Part shown: positions 24,613-35,374 of the stretch, piece by piece
How positions within the stretch are numbered: the first letter of the stretch is position 1
Layout: each line of letters starts with the position of its first letter
Source: Crocodylus rhombifer
Lineage: Eukaryota; Chordata; Crocodylia; Crocodylidae
NCBI GenBank assembly: GCA_038503035.1
Contig: JAVSML010025186.1
Span: forward strand, 1 to 64,000
Length of the DNA stretch: 64,000 nt
Direction of reading: 5' to 3'
Position numbers and translations under genes: made by a program
The notes under the pieces: model-generated
What the model saw: only the letters and a program-made list of their open reading frames with translations
What the model was told of the DNA's origin: nothing
The model's database searches: none

Positions 24613-27600
24613 CATCTCCACAGGCAATATCAAGACCAGAATTTAAAGTCCAGACTGCAATCCCCCTTCATCTCTGTTTACTGAGGAGTTGGTAGGGAGG
24701 GCACAATCTGGTGGTCCTGTGCAACATGAGGCCATAAGATAAGGACTGATTTCCCTTAGCACAAGGGAGAGCAGATAGAGTAGATGTAACTCTTCTTAGC
24801 AGCTCTATTTATTCAGGTTGATCTGTCCCACATCAGTCCTTCTATCTCATTGCTGAGAAAGTTGCAGTCAATAGAGTGGCACTACTCAGTCCTGAAGCAC
24901 AATGTCAGAGAATGGCTATGGAAAACTGAAGCAATTGTTGTGCATCTTCTGATCACTGCCAACATACAATGTTTGCTTCACGATACAGGGTCTTGACAAG
25001 TCAATATTGCAGCACTGGGAGGCAATGCTACCTACCTCCTATTGATAGACAAGGTTCTTTGGGAAAATATGATTTCTTTTATTAGACCAATTAAATAGTT
25101 GGGAAAAAATGTTCTTTGCAAGCTTTTGGGTACACAGTTTTTCCAACTATTTAGTAGGCCTAATAAAAGATACCAGATTTACCCAAAGAACCTTGTCTGC
25201 CTATATCCTTAGGCCAACATAGCTATACCGAACATCTCCTATTGATGAATCATCACCAGGCATTACCAAGATGCAGCACCCTCTTTGCTTTCTGGCTTTC
25301 CATAGGCTGTCACATATGCTTTTCAAATCCCTTTCTCTCTCTTTTTTTCCTCTCCCCTCCTGGCTTCTAAAAGAGCAGAGGGTAATTGTTTTTTTCCCTC
25401 CTGACCTCTCCATCTGCTCCTAGCTGTTTGTGCAAAAAGAGAGGAGGGTTTGTGTTCTCTGTTTCCTGAAGAGTAACAGCTGGGGACAAATGCACAGTGA
25501 CAAGCAAGAGAAGATTCAGCAGTGTGGTAACTACCAGGGTCTGTATGCTAGGCAGTAGCAACAGTGATGGGAACCATGCTAACTATGACAGCATCAGCAG
25601 CTGCCATTCTTGCACCCTTTCTTACTAGCCACCCAGTGCCCCAGGTGTCTACCCCCTCATTTTACACTACTCAGATTTGAGGGAAGTTATTATGTCAAAA
25701 ATTAGAGGAACCTGTGGCCCTGCAGAAGTGAAAGGCAGAACTCCCATTAACTTACAGAAATAGAAGTTAAGCTTAGAAGTACAGCCTTTTTTCCTTTTTT
25801 CAGAGATGAACAGAAATGTCCAGGACCCCATCTACAGAGTGTTCAGTAGACAGCTAGCCAGCTTTTTATGCAAAGGCACAATAAAGTAGCCAGACACCTA
25901 GGAAAGTGGGATGCATGGGGGCAGTGGCAACTTCCAGCTGTCGGTATGCCACTAGTGCTATCATATAGCTGAAGTAGTGACTGATTATTCTCCCCAACTC
26001 CCACCAGCTCTATTTGGCACCACAGCACCTGCCCTGGTGGCCCCACACTAGTTACGCTACTACTTGCAGGTACTGTGCAATTTCAAACACATCTAGTTAT
26101 GAGAATATTTCTAGCCTTCATGTGGTCAGGTTTTCCTACTGCCTGCAACCCTTCTTGTGAACTAACTGTGCCACCGTGTGGCAGCTTGAAAGAAATACAA
26201 GCATCAGTTTACAAAAATCACTAAAATGTTAATACTTGACTTCAAGGGCATGCATGTAGCTGGTCCAGGAGGAACTATAACTATGATGCTTTATACAAAG
26301 CGCCATGAGCTAGAGTACTGTTGAACCCAATAGGCAAACACCTTTTGGGTGGTGGGGGCTCAGAGCCTGCCTGCACTGACCCAGGCCAGCAGGCATGGGA
26401 GCTCCAGTGGCATCCTGGGAGGCTGCTGGACTGCCCTGCTCCCACCCCCACCAGTGGGTAACTGTCAGCAGCAGCTGGGCAAGCAGGGGGTGGGGGAAGG
26501 GAGCTCCCCTGACACACAGGCCCGGCCCAGCTACCCCTGCTGGGGTCTTGGGGGAAGCTGGACCAAGCCCATGAAGCAGAGGGCTCTGTTTCCGCCCCCC
26601 TGCTCCAGGCATAGCAGTCTCTGTCACTGTCAAAACACTCACGTGGGGTGGTGGGGAGGGAGGGAGCCCTCTCTTCTTGTGGACCCAACCTGGCATCCCC
26701 CAAGACTGCAACAGGGGTATATGGGGGACACGCACAGCAGTGAGAGCTCCCTTCCCCCACCCTGCTGTGGAGGGAGGAAACAAATTTTCTGTCTTCTCTC
26801 TATGGCAGCCTTGAAGGTGGGACCAAGCTGGTGGTTACCCATGTGAGCATTTGTCCAGCCCACAAATCTGCATGGGATGTGGGCAGAATCACCTAGAATT
26901 AACCCTTGTAGGGAACCTGTACACAGGTTCCCCAAGGCGCTCTGCCTTAGAGTGCCCCCATCTTATACATCAGGTGAAAATTAAATTTTCCCCATGATTG
27001 GCAATTTTAAAAGCACTTTGTACTGGTAAATGTTTGTTACATTACGGTTGTAACGTGCTTTTGGGGGTCTCATTGCATAAAATACATAACTAATAAAACT
27101 TCTCTAACTACCCCAAGACTTCTTTTCTCACTTTTAAAAGGAGATAGCATAGCATTGTGATAGTCTGTCTGCCAGTAGGGATTGTGAAACATAAATCAGA
27201 GACAGTTTGCTCTGATCCTATCACCTAGGTCTGCAGATATTTAGGAAATGTCATCATGAGAATGTTCTGCTACAAATGGTAATAATATTTCACTTCCAAG
27301 TTATAATATTTATAATTAATGTTGACCAAAATTGGACATTTGAGAATACTTTCAATTCTTTTTTAGAATTGGGAGAAATAATAATAAAAAAAAAAATCTT
27401 AAGAGTGAATATAATTTTATGGGAACTTAATTGCAGTAGTAACAAGAAGAGATGAAATACCAGTTCTACTGAAGTGCATTCAGATACAGTGCTCAGATAC
27501 AGAAAGAGCTCAAGTGCTAAGATGCAGAAATGAAGTAGGGTCCTACCATTGCACAAATTTGCTAGACCCAGCTAGACAAATTTGCTAGACTCATTTGAGA

Positions 27601-28960
27601 ACAGCCCACCTCCTCCCCCCCGCCCGCCCTCTCACTATGTCACTGATCACCTGCACCTTGGAATTCAACTATGCATTGTTACCAAGAGGTCCAGACTAAA
27701 TATCCATGGATATTAACATTAAGTTTCCTGGGGCTTAGAAAGCCAAACTCAGATCTGACTTTGGAGTGAGCCAAAACAAAATACCAGATCCAAGTACCCA
27801 AATCTTGAGCAGCTTGTAACAGAGATCCAGGCCATTTTTTACTTCTTACCCACATCCATGTGCACCTGCATAAGTTACTAAACAACCCCAGTGGATGCCT
27901 TTTTTTTGTGAAAATTGGCACAGAACAACATCATAAAAGCCTTCCTCCTTTCGAATGCCAAGGTATAAGTGGCCTGTCCTGTGCCCTGGGCAGTGGCTGC
28001 ATGTGGTAGAGGACCAGGAGCTGGAGGTTCACTGATGCAAGGGTAGGCCTCACTTTTTTTTTTGTCATAGACTCATGATAAGCAGAATTTTATAAATTGA
28101 TTTTTGGCAGCAAAAAGTTAGGTTCTCTTCCCTGGCCCTCTGAGGAGGTCAAAAAGACACCATTGCAAGTAGTAATTTTCTTGCTGTGATTATGCTGAAG
28201 AGACTGGTTCCTAGAAACATAGAAATAGCAACTTAAGCATCACTTAACTCCAGTTGAACATCTAAGCTCCCAGTTTGTGGAAGCTAGGGGAACACCATCA
28301 TAAAGGTGTACATTTTGACCTACAGAGGCAAAAGGAAGGTTGGGACAGTAGTGGTGCTTGAGAACTGTTTCTACCCCTTATATCAACAGTAGCTGAGGAC
28401 ACACCACCTCATCCAGGCATCATTCAAACCTCTGCAGAATGAATCCCAGTGATATTTGAATGGGATTGTCACTGACATAACAAGTCCTCTCCCTCCTTAT
28501 GAATTATGTATTTTATGCAACCTGAGCGGTACACAAGTAATAATAGTATATTATTACCATAACTAACTCTTATTTAAGTTCAGTGACATTTAAATAATAT
28601 TGTTAACCTCCTTCGAAGGAAGGCCTGTTATGTGATAGCTCATCTTTATCTGGCTGACCTTCAATTCCTAGCTAAGCATTTTCTGTGCTGGATTTGAGGC
28701 ATCTGAGTAGCTACACATTTGCAGATCCTATCATTTAAAAAGTCTAGAATATTGACACTAAAATGATTGGTGAGGCTAAAAGCACTTAACCCCTTGCAGG
28801 GTGTACTTGGCACTATATAGGATTGAGTCCTCACTGCACAGGTCCCACAGTATCCAACGGCCAGATCCTGTACCATAAGAGCAGTCTTAGAGTGGAAAAT
28901 AGGTGTCCCATTGATGATCAAACAGCTTCGCAAAATAAAGGGTTTCTAGAGAGAGGGAGA
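24613..28960. other. Non-coding DNA with repeat islands
   Basis: Apart from the hairpin repeat at 25046-25234 I recognise no gene. A GC-rich island at about 26340-26840 gives long overlapping frames on both strands without motifs. CTAGTTACGCTACTA near 26049-26063 looks like the right end of a hAT-type element whose left end I could not find. Confidence 0.5.
25046..25234. repeat. Hairpin (inverted-arm) dispersed repeat, fullest copy
   Basis: The left arm, from TAGACAAGGTTCTTTGGG through TTTTATTAGACCAA to AGTTGGGAAAAA (25046-25109), is mirrored by the right arm TTTTTCCAACTATTTAG through TAATAAAAGAT to CCCAAAGAACCTTGTCTGCC (about 25138-25203). A short spacer contains AAGCTTTTGGG. A tail, AGGCCAACATAGCTATACC, follows. 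Related pieces occur near 5.8, 45.1, 57.95 and 63.6 kb. Confidence 0.65.
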
Positions 28961-29130
28961 GCTATCCAGTGGCTAGACCACTGGGTACTATGTTAGGAGC
29001 CAGGAGACGGGGATTTTATTCGTAGGTTTCCCACTGTTAGCTTTGTGACCATGTTCAAGGCACTTTACCAGTTGGTTTCTTTCCCTTCTTTGTTGTGTTT
29101 ACATAGATTGTGAGCTGCATAGGGCAGAGA
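28961..29130 (+). repeat. MIR-type SINE fragment
   Basis: The order of phrases GGCTAGACCACTGGGTACTA, GGAGCCAGGAGACGGGGATT, CCACTGTTAGCTTTGTGACC and CAAGGCACTTTACC matches the core of the ancient amniote MIR/CORE-SINE. Its age suits its divergence. Confidence 0.65.
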
Positions 29131-29134
29131 GTAC

Positions 29135-29278
29135 TCTCCAAATCAAATCTGAGGCTTCCAATTCAATTTGGAGGGATTCATTTGTTTCCTGATTCGATTC
29201 AGATTCAGAGATTCAGCTGCCAAATCAGGCTGAATCGCTGCTGAATTGAATCAGTGACTAAAGCTTCACACAGCCCTA
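29135..29278. repeat. Right-end fragment of a TAGGG-type hAT element
   Basis: The segment repeats GATTCAG/CCAAATC motifs and ends AAAGCTTCACACAGCCCTA. The same ending style, AAAGCTTCCCACAGCCCTA, closes the element at 61145-62069. No left terminus is apparent, so this is a truncated copy. Confidence 0.5.
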
Positions 29279-31297
29279 ATTACCAGCTACTTGTAGATTC
29301 TACCTTTGTCCTGTGTGTCACAGCTTGGAGGTAGCCAGCATGTGGTCTGCTAGCTAATGCTGAGAGATGACTCTAAGGGACGGAGAAATGCCTACTTAGC
29401 AGAGAGTGGGGAGAGAAGTGGGGGGAGCAGAAACCAGGCATGTGTCTGCAAGTCTCTGCCAAAGCTGCAGCCAGGGTGCAGAGGGGAGGGGCCAGACCTG
29501 CTGTGGAGCAGAGAGCCCTACCCAGCCCAGAGAGTTTGCCAAGATGCTGGGGAGGGTTCTGATTTAATTTAAACCAGCTACGTATGTATGTAGCGGACAA
29601 ACATTAGATAAACCAGTTTGACCCAAATCAGTTAAGTCTGATATGGTATTCAACCAGGTTTATTTCAAACCAGTTTCAGTCATTTTCAAACTGGTTTATG
29701 TGCACTGAACATCTGTTCTGTTACAGGTTTAAACCACTTGCTGATCACTTAAACCAGTTTACATGTAATGCCTGTCCCTAACCTTAGTGTTTATTGCTTA
29801 TCATTCAATATATTCAATATACTAGTGTGCTAAAAAGCAAAATCAGGCTCTCACAGCCTAGCAGCTTTGCAACAAGGCAGTTTTCACACATGCCCGAGAC
29901 ACAGAATTTTTTTTAGAATCATAGAAAATTAGAGTTGAAAGAGACCTCTGCAAGTCATCTAATCCAACCACCTGCTCAAAGCAGGACCATACCCAACTAG
30001 ATCATCCCAGCCAAAGCTTTGTCTAGTTCAGTCTTAAAAACCTCCAAGTATGGAGATTCCACCACCTCTCTGGGTAACCTGTTCCAGTGTTTTACTATCC
30101 TCCTAGTGAGAAAATTCTTCCTAAAATCGAACCTAAACTTTCCTTGCTGCAACTTGAGACCATTCTTCTCTCATCTGTCACCACTGAGAACAGTCTAGAT
30201 CCATCCTCTTTTGAACCCAACCCTTCTTCCAGTACTTGAAGGCTGCTGTTAAGTCTCCTCAGTCTCCTCTTCTTTCAGCTAAACAAGCCCAGTTCCCTCA
30301 GCCTCTCCTCATAAGTCATGTCCTCCAGGCTCCTCACCATTTTTTTTGCCCTCCACTGGACTCTCTCTAATTTGTCCACATCCTTTCTGTAGTGGGGGGC
30401 CCAAAACTGGACACAATAGTCCAGATGTGGCCTCACCAGTGCCATATAGAGGGGAATAATCACTTCCTTTGATCTGCTGGCAACACACCTAGCAATGCAG
30501 TCCAGTATGCCGTTAGTATTCTGGGCAACAAGGGCATACTACTGGCTCATATTCAGCTTATTGTCCTCTCTAACCCCCAGGTCCTTTTCTGCAGAGCTGC
30601 TCTGTATTGGTGCATGAGCTTGTTCCACCCTAAGTGCAGGATTTTGCACTTGTCCTTGTTGAACCTCATGAGATTTCTTTGGGTTCATACTTCCAATTTG
30701 TTAAGGTCTCTCTGAATCCTAGACCTACCCCCTCCAATGTATCTACTACTCCCCACATAGAACTGAGCATGCATCTGCATGCACAGCTTGGTGTCATCTG
30801 CAGACTTCCTGAGGATACACTCTATGCCATCTTCCAGGTCACTGTTGAAGACACTGAACAAAACCAGCCCCAGGACTGACCCCTGGGGCATGCCACTTGA
30901 TACTGGCTGCCATCGAGCCACTGATTATTACCGTCTGAGCCCAATGCTCCAGCCAGTTTTCTATCCACTTTACAATCCATGTAACCACCCCATACTTCCT
31001 TAGCTTGACTGCCAGAATGTTGTGAGAAACTGTATCAAAAGCCTTGCTAAAAATTGAGGTATACCACATCCACTGGTCTTCCCACATCCACACAACTAGT
31101 CATCAGGGCTGTGCGAAACAGCATCATTCCACTTCAACTTCAACCAGGCTGGCTGACCTGCTCCACCGGGCTTTAAACTTAGCCCGCTGGGGGATGGGGG
31201 GACTACTGCCACTGCTGGCCCGCTGAGCGACCCTTGCAAAGCCAGCAGACCAAGGCACTTAAGGGAGCCCACCCCTGCCCCAGCCCTGGCACAATCT

Positions 31298-32083
31298 GTG
31301 GGCAAGGCAAGAGCCCCTAAGGGCACACTTGCCTGCCTGTACACTAATGCCAGGAGCCTGGGTAACAAGCAGGAGGAGCTTGTCCTCCTGCTCAGTGCAA
31401 AGAATTATGACGTCATTGGGATAACGGAGACCTGGTGGGACTCCACCCATGACTGGACCACAGGTATAGAGGGCTATACCCTGTACAGGAGGGATCGTGT
31501 TGACAAAAGGGGCGGGGGTGTAGCTCTCTATGTGAACGAAAGCTACATGTCCCTGCAAGCTGATGTTGGTGACCGGCATGGACAGCTAGAGACCCTCTGG
31601 GTAAAAATTCATGGGAAAAATGGCACAGGGGACACAATGGTGGGAGTCAACTACAGACCTCCCACTCAAAGTCCTGAGCTTGACCAGGAGTTTGCCCGGG
31701 AACTGACTGAGGCCGCTTGCTCCAGGACCTTGGTTGTCATAGGTAACTTCAATTACCCGGACATCTCATGGGAAGATCACTCAGCAAAATCCGAGCGGTC
31801 GCAAAGCTTTCTCTCGTGTGTGGATGACCTCTACCTGACTCAAGAAGTCTATGGGCCAACGAGAGGCAAAGCGCTGCTCAACCTGGTACTGGCTACGGGG
31901 GACGACCTAATCGACGACCTAGTGATCAATGGGAAGCTGGGTGACAGCGACCACGAGCTGATCACCTTCACCATCCGCCGTAAAGCTGGCAAGTCAGTCA
32001 GCAACACAGAAGTCCTTGACTTCAGAAAAGCCGACTTTGACAAGCTCAAGGGGGCTTGTCGGTCAGGCCCTCAGGGACCGTGA
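31298..32083 (+). pseudogene. CR1 copy B ORF2, endonuclease part
   Basis: 261 codons, from an ATG in the natural ORF2 start region. The order of motifs is that of an apurinic-type (EEP) LINE endonuclease: LACLYTNARSLGNKQEE, GITETWWDSTHDW with the catalytic Glu, GGGVALYV, NYRPP, GNFNYPDISWE and GDSDHELITF with the catalytic His. Two positions stand out. The usual GDFN motif is GNFN here, and the usual LLDLVLATG is LLNLVLATG; the minus-strand copy D keeps Asp at both. Both Asp sites are expected to serve the nuclease, so this domain is probably inactive. The true reading moves to another frame near 32050. The function in an active element is target DNA nicking. Confidence 0.88.
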
Positions 32084-34094
32084 CCCCAGGGAGTTGGGAG
32101 TTCAAGAAGAGTGGTTGTTTCTCAAGGAAGCGATCCTCAATGCACAAGCTAAATCTATTCCAACATGGAGGAAAGGCAGCAAGAAGGTACAGCAGCCCTC
32201 CTGGCTCTCCAGGGACCTAGCGGACCTCCTGCGGCTAAAAAGTAAAGCCTACAAAGGATGGAGGACGGGATTCACCTCCAAGGAGGATTATTCTGCGCTG
32301 GTCCGGTCCTGCAGGGACCAAACCAGGAAAGCCAAGGCTGCAACTGAACTCCAACTAGCTTCAAGCATCAAGGACAACAAAAAGTCCTTTTTCAGATATG
32401 TGGGGAGCCGGAGGAAAAGCCAGGGCAACATTGGACCCCTGCTAAACCAGATGGGGCAAATGACAACTTACGCCCAGGAAAAAGCCAACCTATTAAATAG
32501 GTACTTTGCGTCAGTCTTTCATCAGTCCCGTGGGACGCCCATGCCTGCTATGGGACAGGGAGATCCGGGTGATGGGGATCCCCTACCCTCCATAAATGCT
32601 GACCTCGTGAAGGAACACCTTGAGAAGCTGGATACCTTCAAGTCAGCCGGCCCTGACAATCTGCACCCCAGGATACTCAAGGAGCTGGCGAGCATCATAG
32701 CCCAGCCCCTGGCACGGATCTTTGAAAACTCCTGGCGCTTTGGTGTAGTGCCCAAAGACTGGAAGAAGGCCAATGTGGTGCCGATCTTCAAGAAAGGGAG
32801 GAGGGTGGATCCGGCTAACTACAGGCCCATTAGCCTGACTTCTATCCTGGGGAAGATCTTAGAAAAGTTTATTAAGGAGGCCATCCTTGATGGACTGGCC
32901 CAGGCTAACATCCTAAGGGATAGCCAGCACAGGTTTGTTGCGGGTAGGTCTTGTTTGACCAATCTCATTTCCTTCTATGACCAGGTGACCTATCACCTGG
33001 ACAAGGGAGAAGAGATTGAAGTCATATATCTTGACTTCAAAAAAGCCTTTGATCTGGTATCCCATGATCACCTCTTGGCCAAACTGGCCGGTTGTGGCCT
33101 TGGCTCCACCACGATCCGCTGGCTGGGAAACTGGCTCCGTGGTCGGACCCAGAGGGTTGTAATCGATGGCAGTCACTCATCGTGGTGCCCTGTGACCAGT
33201 GGGGTCCCTCAAGGCTCTGTCCTGGGACCCATCCTGTTCAACATCTTCATTAATGATGTGGACATTGGAGTCAGGAGTGGACTGGCCAAGTTCGCCGATG
33301 ACACCAAACTTTGGGGCAAAGCATCCACGCCAGAAGATAGGCGGGTGATCCAGGCTGACCTGGACAAGCTCAGCAAATGGGCGGACGAGAACCTGATGGT
33401 GTTTAACACCGAAAAATGCAAGGTTCTCCACCTTGGGAGGAAAAACCTGCAGCATCCTTATAGGCTCGGCAGTGCTACGTTGGATAGCACTACAGAAGAA
33501 AGAGACTTGGGGGTCATCATTGACCACAAGATGAACATGAGCCTCCAATGCGATGCTGCAGCTAGTAAAGCGACCAAAATGCTGGCTTGCATCCATAGAT
33601 GCTTCTTGAGCAAATCCCGAGACGTCATTCTCCCCTTGTACTCGGCCTTAGTGAGGCTGCAGCTGGAGTACTGCGTCCAGTTTTGGGCTCCACAATTCAA
33701 AAAGGATGTGGAGAAGCTTGAGAGAGTCCAGAGGAGAGCCACGCGCATGATCAGAGGTCAGGAAAACAGATCTTACAATGACAGGCTGAGAGCCATGGGA
33801 CTCTTTAGCTTGGAAAGGCGCAGGCTCAGGGGTGATCTGATGGCCACCTATAAGTTTATCAAGGGTGACCACCAGGATCTGGGGGAACGTTTGTTCACCA
33901 GAGCGCCCCAAGGGATGACGAGGTCGAACGGTCACAAACTCCTGCAAGACCGTTTCAGGCTGGACATAAGGAAGAATTTCTTTACTGTCCGAGCCCCCAA
34001 GGTCTGGAACAGTCTGCCAGCGGAGGTGGTTCAAGCACCTACATTGAACACCTTCAAGAGTAAATTGGATGCTTATCTTGCTGGAATCCTATGA
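32016..34094 (+). pseudogene. CR1 copy B ORF2, reverse transcriptase part
   Basis: 692 open codons. The natural protein enters this frame near 32050, so the ATG at 32016 is probably not a real start. RT blocks follow in order: SAGPDNLHPRILKEL, WKKANVVPIFKKG, ANYRPISLTSILGK, YLDFKKAFDLVSHD with the first catalytic Asp, SGVPQGSVLGPILFN, and the FADD catalytic box at 33291-33302. The C-terminal LINE domain follows ([50 protein letters not shown]). Every catalytic residue that I can check is present. Only the upstream frameshift in a G-rich run (CAAGGGGGCT) separates it from the endonuclease. RT copies element RNA at the nicked target. Confidence 0.92.
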
Positions 34095-34167
34095 CCTCAG
34101 CTGACTTCGTGCCCTTTGGGCAGGGGGCTGGACTCGATGATCTCCCGAGGTCCCTTCCAGCCCTAAT

Positions 34168-34198
34168 GTCTATGAAATCTATGAAATCTATGAAACTT
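34168..34198 (+). repeat. 3' tail repeats of CR1 copy B
   Basis: Tandem 9-base units of the TCTATGAAA type end the element. CR1 elements end in short tandem units rather than poly(A). The reverse-strand equivalents in copy D are CTTCATAGA units and in copy E ATCATAGA units. Confidence 0.8.
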
Positions 34199-34715
34199 TG
34201 GTTTCGACATTTCCACAGAACAGTGTTTTGTTTCAAGTTTTGTTTCATTTTGAAAGCACTGTTCCATTTCATTTCATCAAAACTGTTTTTCTGTTTCGAT
34301 GCTGTTTCAATGTTTTGCCTACCCAGTGCTGGGAAGATCAGTGCTGCCACTGTCCCCAGCCAGCAGCACCAGCCTCCTGTGATCCAGGAGGCAAACTGGG
34401 GGCCTGTACTCCCCAGAGTAGTTCAGCACTATATCTGCCCTTTTCCAATCATCTTGAACCTCTCCTGTTTGCCATGAGTTTTCAAAGATGATTGCCAGTG
34501 GCTCTGTAATCACATCAGTCAACTCTCACAGCACCCTTTGGTGCATCCCATCTGGCCCCATGGATTTGTATATGTCCAGCTTTTCTAAATAGTCTTTAAC
34601 CCGTTATTTCGCCACTGTTGGCTGCTTCCCTCCTCCCCAAACTGTGCTACCCAGTGCAGTAATCTGGGAGCTGACCTTGACTGTGAAGACTGAGGCAAAA
34701 TAGGCACTGAGTACA

Positions 34716-35039
34716 CATGGGCGACTAGTGCCACCTTCGTCAGAGGGGGCACGTGCCCCCCATAGCAACAAATCAGTGACTGGGGGGTGGTTACCGATGG
34801 CCAATCTCACTGACTTGGGCAGGAGGCAGTAACTCACGAACCAGGAAGCAGCCACAGTGCTTCTGGAAGCAGTCACAGCACTACATCCAGCGCTCCTACT
34901 CTCCAGCAGACACTCACAGTGGGGGCACTGACAGTCCCACCTGCCCCCCCTGCGTATCACCTAAGCAGGGAGCATGGTCCATCGGGGGTGCACCAGCGCT
35001 CTCAGGGGATGCACATGCACCCCCTACACATTGCCGCTG
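34716..35039. mobile_element. Short hAT-like element inside CR1 copy A
   Basis: The left end CATGGGCGACTAG and the right end, CAGCGGCAATGTG on the other strand, are imperfect inverted repeats. Subterminal GGGGGCACGTGCCCCC and GCACATGCACCCCC palindromes follow. The flanks are TGAGTACA (34708-34715) and TGTGTACA (35040-35047), 7 of 8 matching. The CR1 sequence on the two sides joins collinearly (minus-strand ORF2), which confirms the insertion site. Length 324 bases, no coding capacity. Confidence 0.7.
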
Positions 35040-35374
35040 TGTGTACATCAGCCTTTTCTGCATCCTCTGTCACAAGGTTGCCACCCTCATTCAGTAAGGG
35101 ACTCAGTTTCCCTAATCATCCTCCTGTTACCAACATACTTGTAGAAACCTGTCTTGTAACCCTTCACATCCCTTGCTAGTTGCAACTCCAATTATACTTT
35201 GGCCTTCCTGACTTCATGTACTTATATGCCTGTGCAATGCTTTTATATCTATAGCAAACTCGCCTGGAAGCTGGCCTGTTTATTCCTCCTTGGCCCAAAA
35301 GGGTTCCTTTTTTCCCCCCTGCTTCCTCACATAAAGCTGCAAGGCTCTCCCCTCAAAGTGGGGTGGGGGAAAAA

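Larger units (their letters stand above)
31136..34198 (+). mobile_element. CR1 LINE copy B, young, near-intact ORF2
   Basis: The copy starts in the last codons of ORF1 (RLADLLHRALN on the plus strand). It runs through the full ORF2 (endonuclease then reverse transcriptase) and ends in a short 3' UTR with a GGGCTGGACTCGATGATCTC hairpin region. The tail has three TCTATGAAA units at about 34170-34196. It is 5'-truncated, as is usual for CR1. A single frame change near 32050 separates two long open frames. The absence of other stops over about 2.8 kb marks it as the most recent insertion in the window. It is nested in a hAT element. Confidence 0.9.
31104..34425. mobile_element. hAT-like element inside CR1 copy A, split by CR1 copy B
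   Basis: The left terminus CAGGGCTGTGCGAAAC starts at 31104, following CTAGTCAT. About 30 bases later CR1 copy B begins. After copy B, 34191 to about 34425 shows GTTTCGACATTTCC, TTTTGTTTCATTTTG and a GC-rich part, in the style of the element at 7039-8193. I find no right terminus or second CTAGTCAT, so the right end seems deleted. The right boundary given is where CR1 copy A resumes. Confidence 0.5.
29914..35250 (-). mobile_element. CR1 LINE copy A, old, minus strand, twice interrupted
   Basis: The 3' end lies at the left (TAGAATCATAGAAAATTAGAG). Reverse-strand readings give decayed ORF2 pieces: [20 protein letters not shown] (30275-30463), PQGSVLGLVLF and SADDTKLCM, a degraded catalytic box (30685-30921), FSKAFDTVSHNIL (30839-31093), IIFENSWQTGEVQDDWKRA (34444-34510) and YFASVFTVK (near 34700). 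The copy is broken at 31104 by a hAT element that carries CR1 copy B, with loss of roughly a quarter kilobase of CR1 sequence. It is broken again at 34716-35039 by a second hAT element. The 5' limit near 35250 is approximate. All frames are disrupted. Confidence 0.8.

Noticed and set aside
26040..26070. hAT right end CTAGTTACGCTACTA paired with CAGTAGCATAACATGG at 20325
   Set aside because: The two could be ends of one family, but they are 5.7 kb apart, without a matching target duplication, and other repeats lie between.
26281..26846. Overlapping 157-165 codon frames on both strands
   Set aside because: GC-rich DNA lacks stop codons by composition. No domain, splice context or strand preference is seen.
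32016..34094. RT frame as an independent gene starting at the ATG at 32016
   Set aside because: The codons before about 32050 are an out-of-frame reading of the endonuclease part. The protein continues from the upstream frame.
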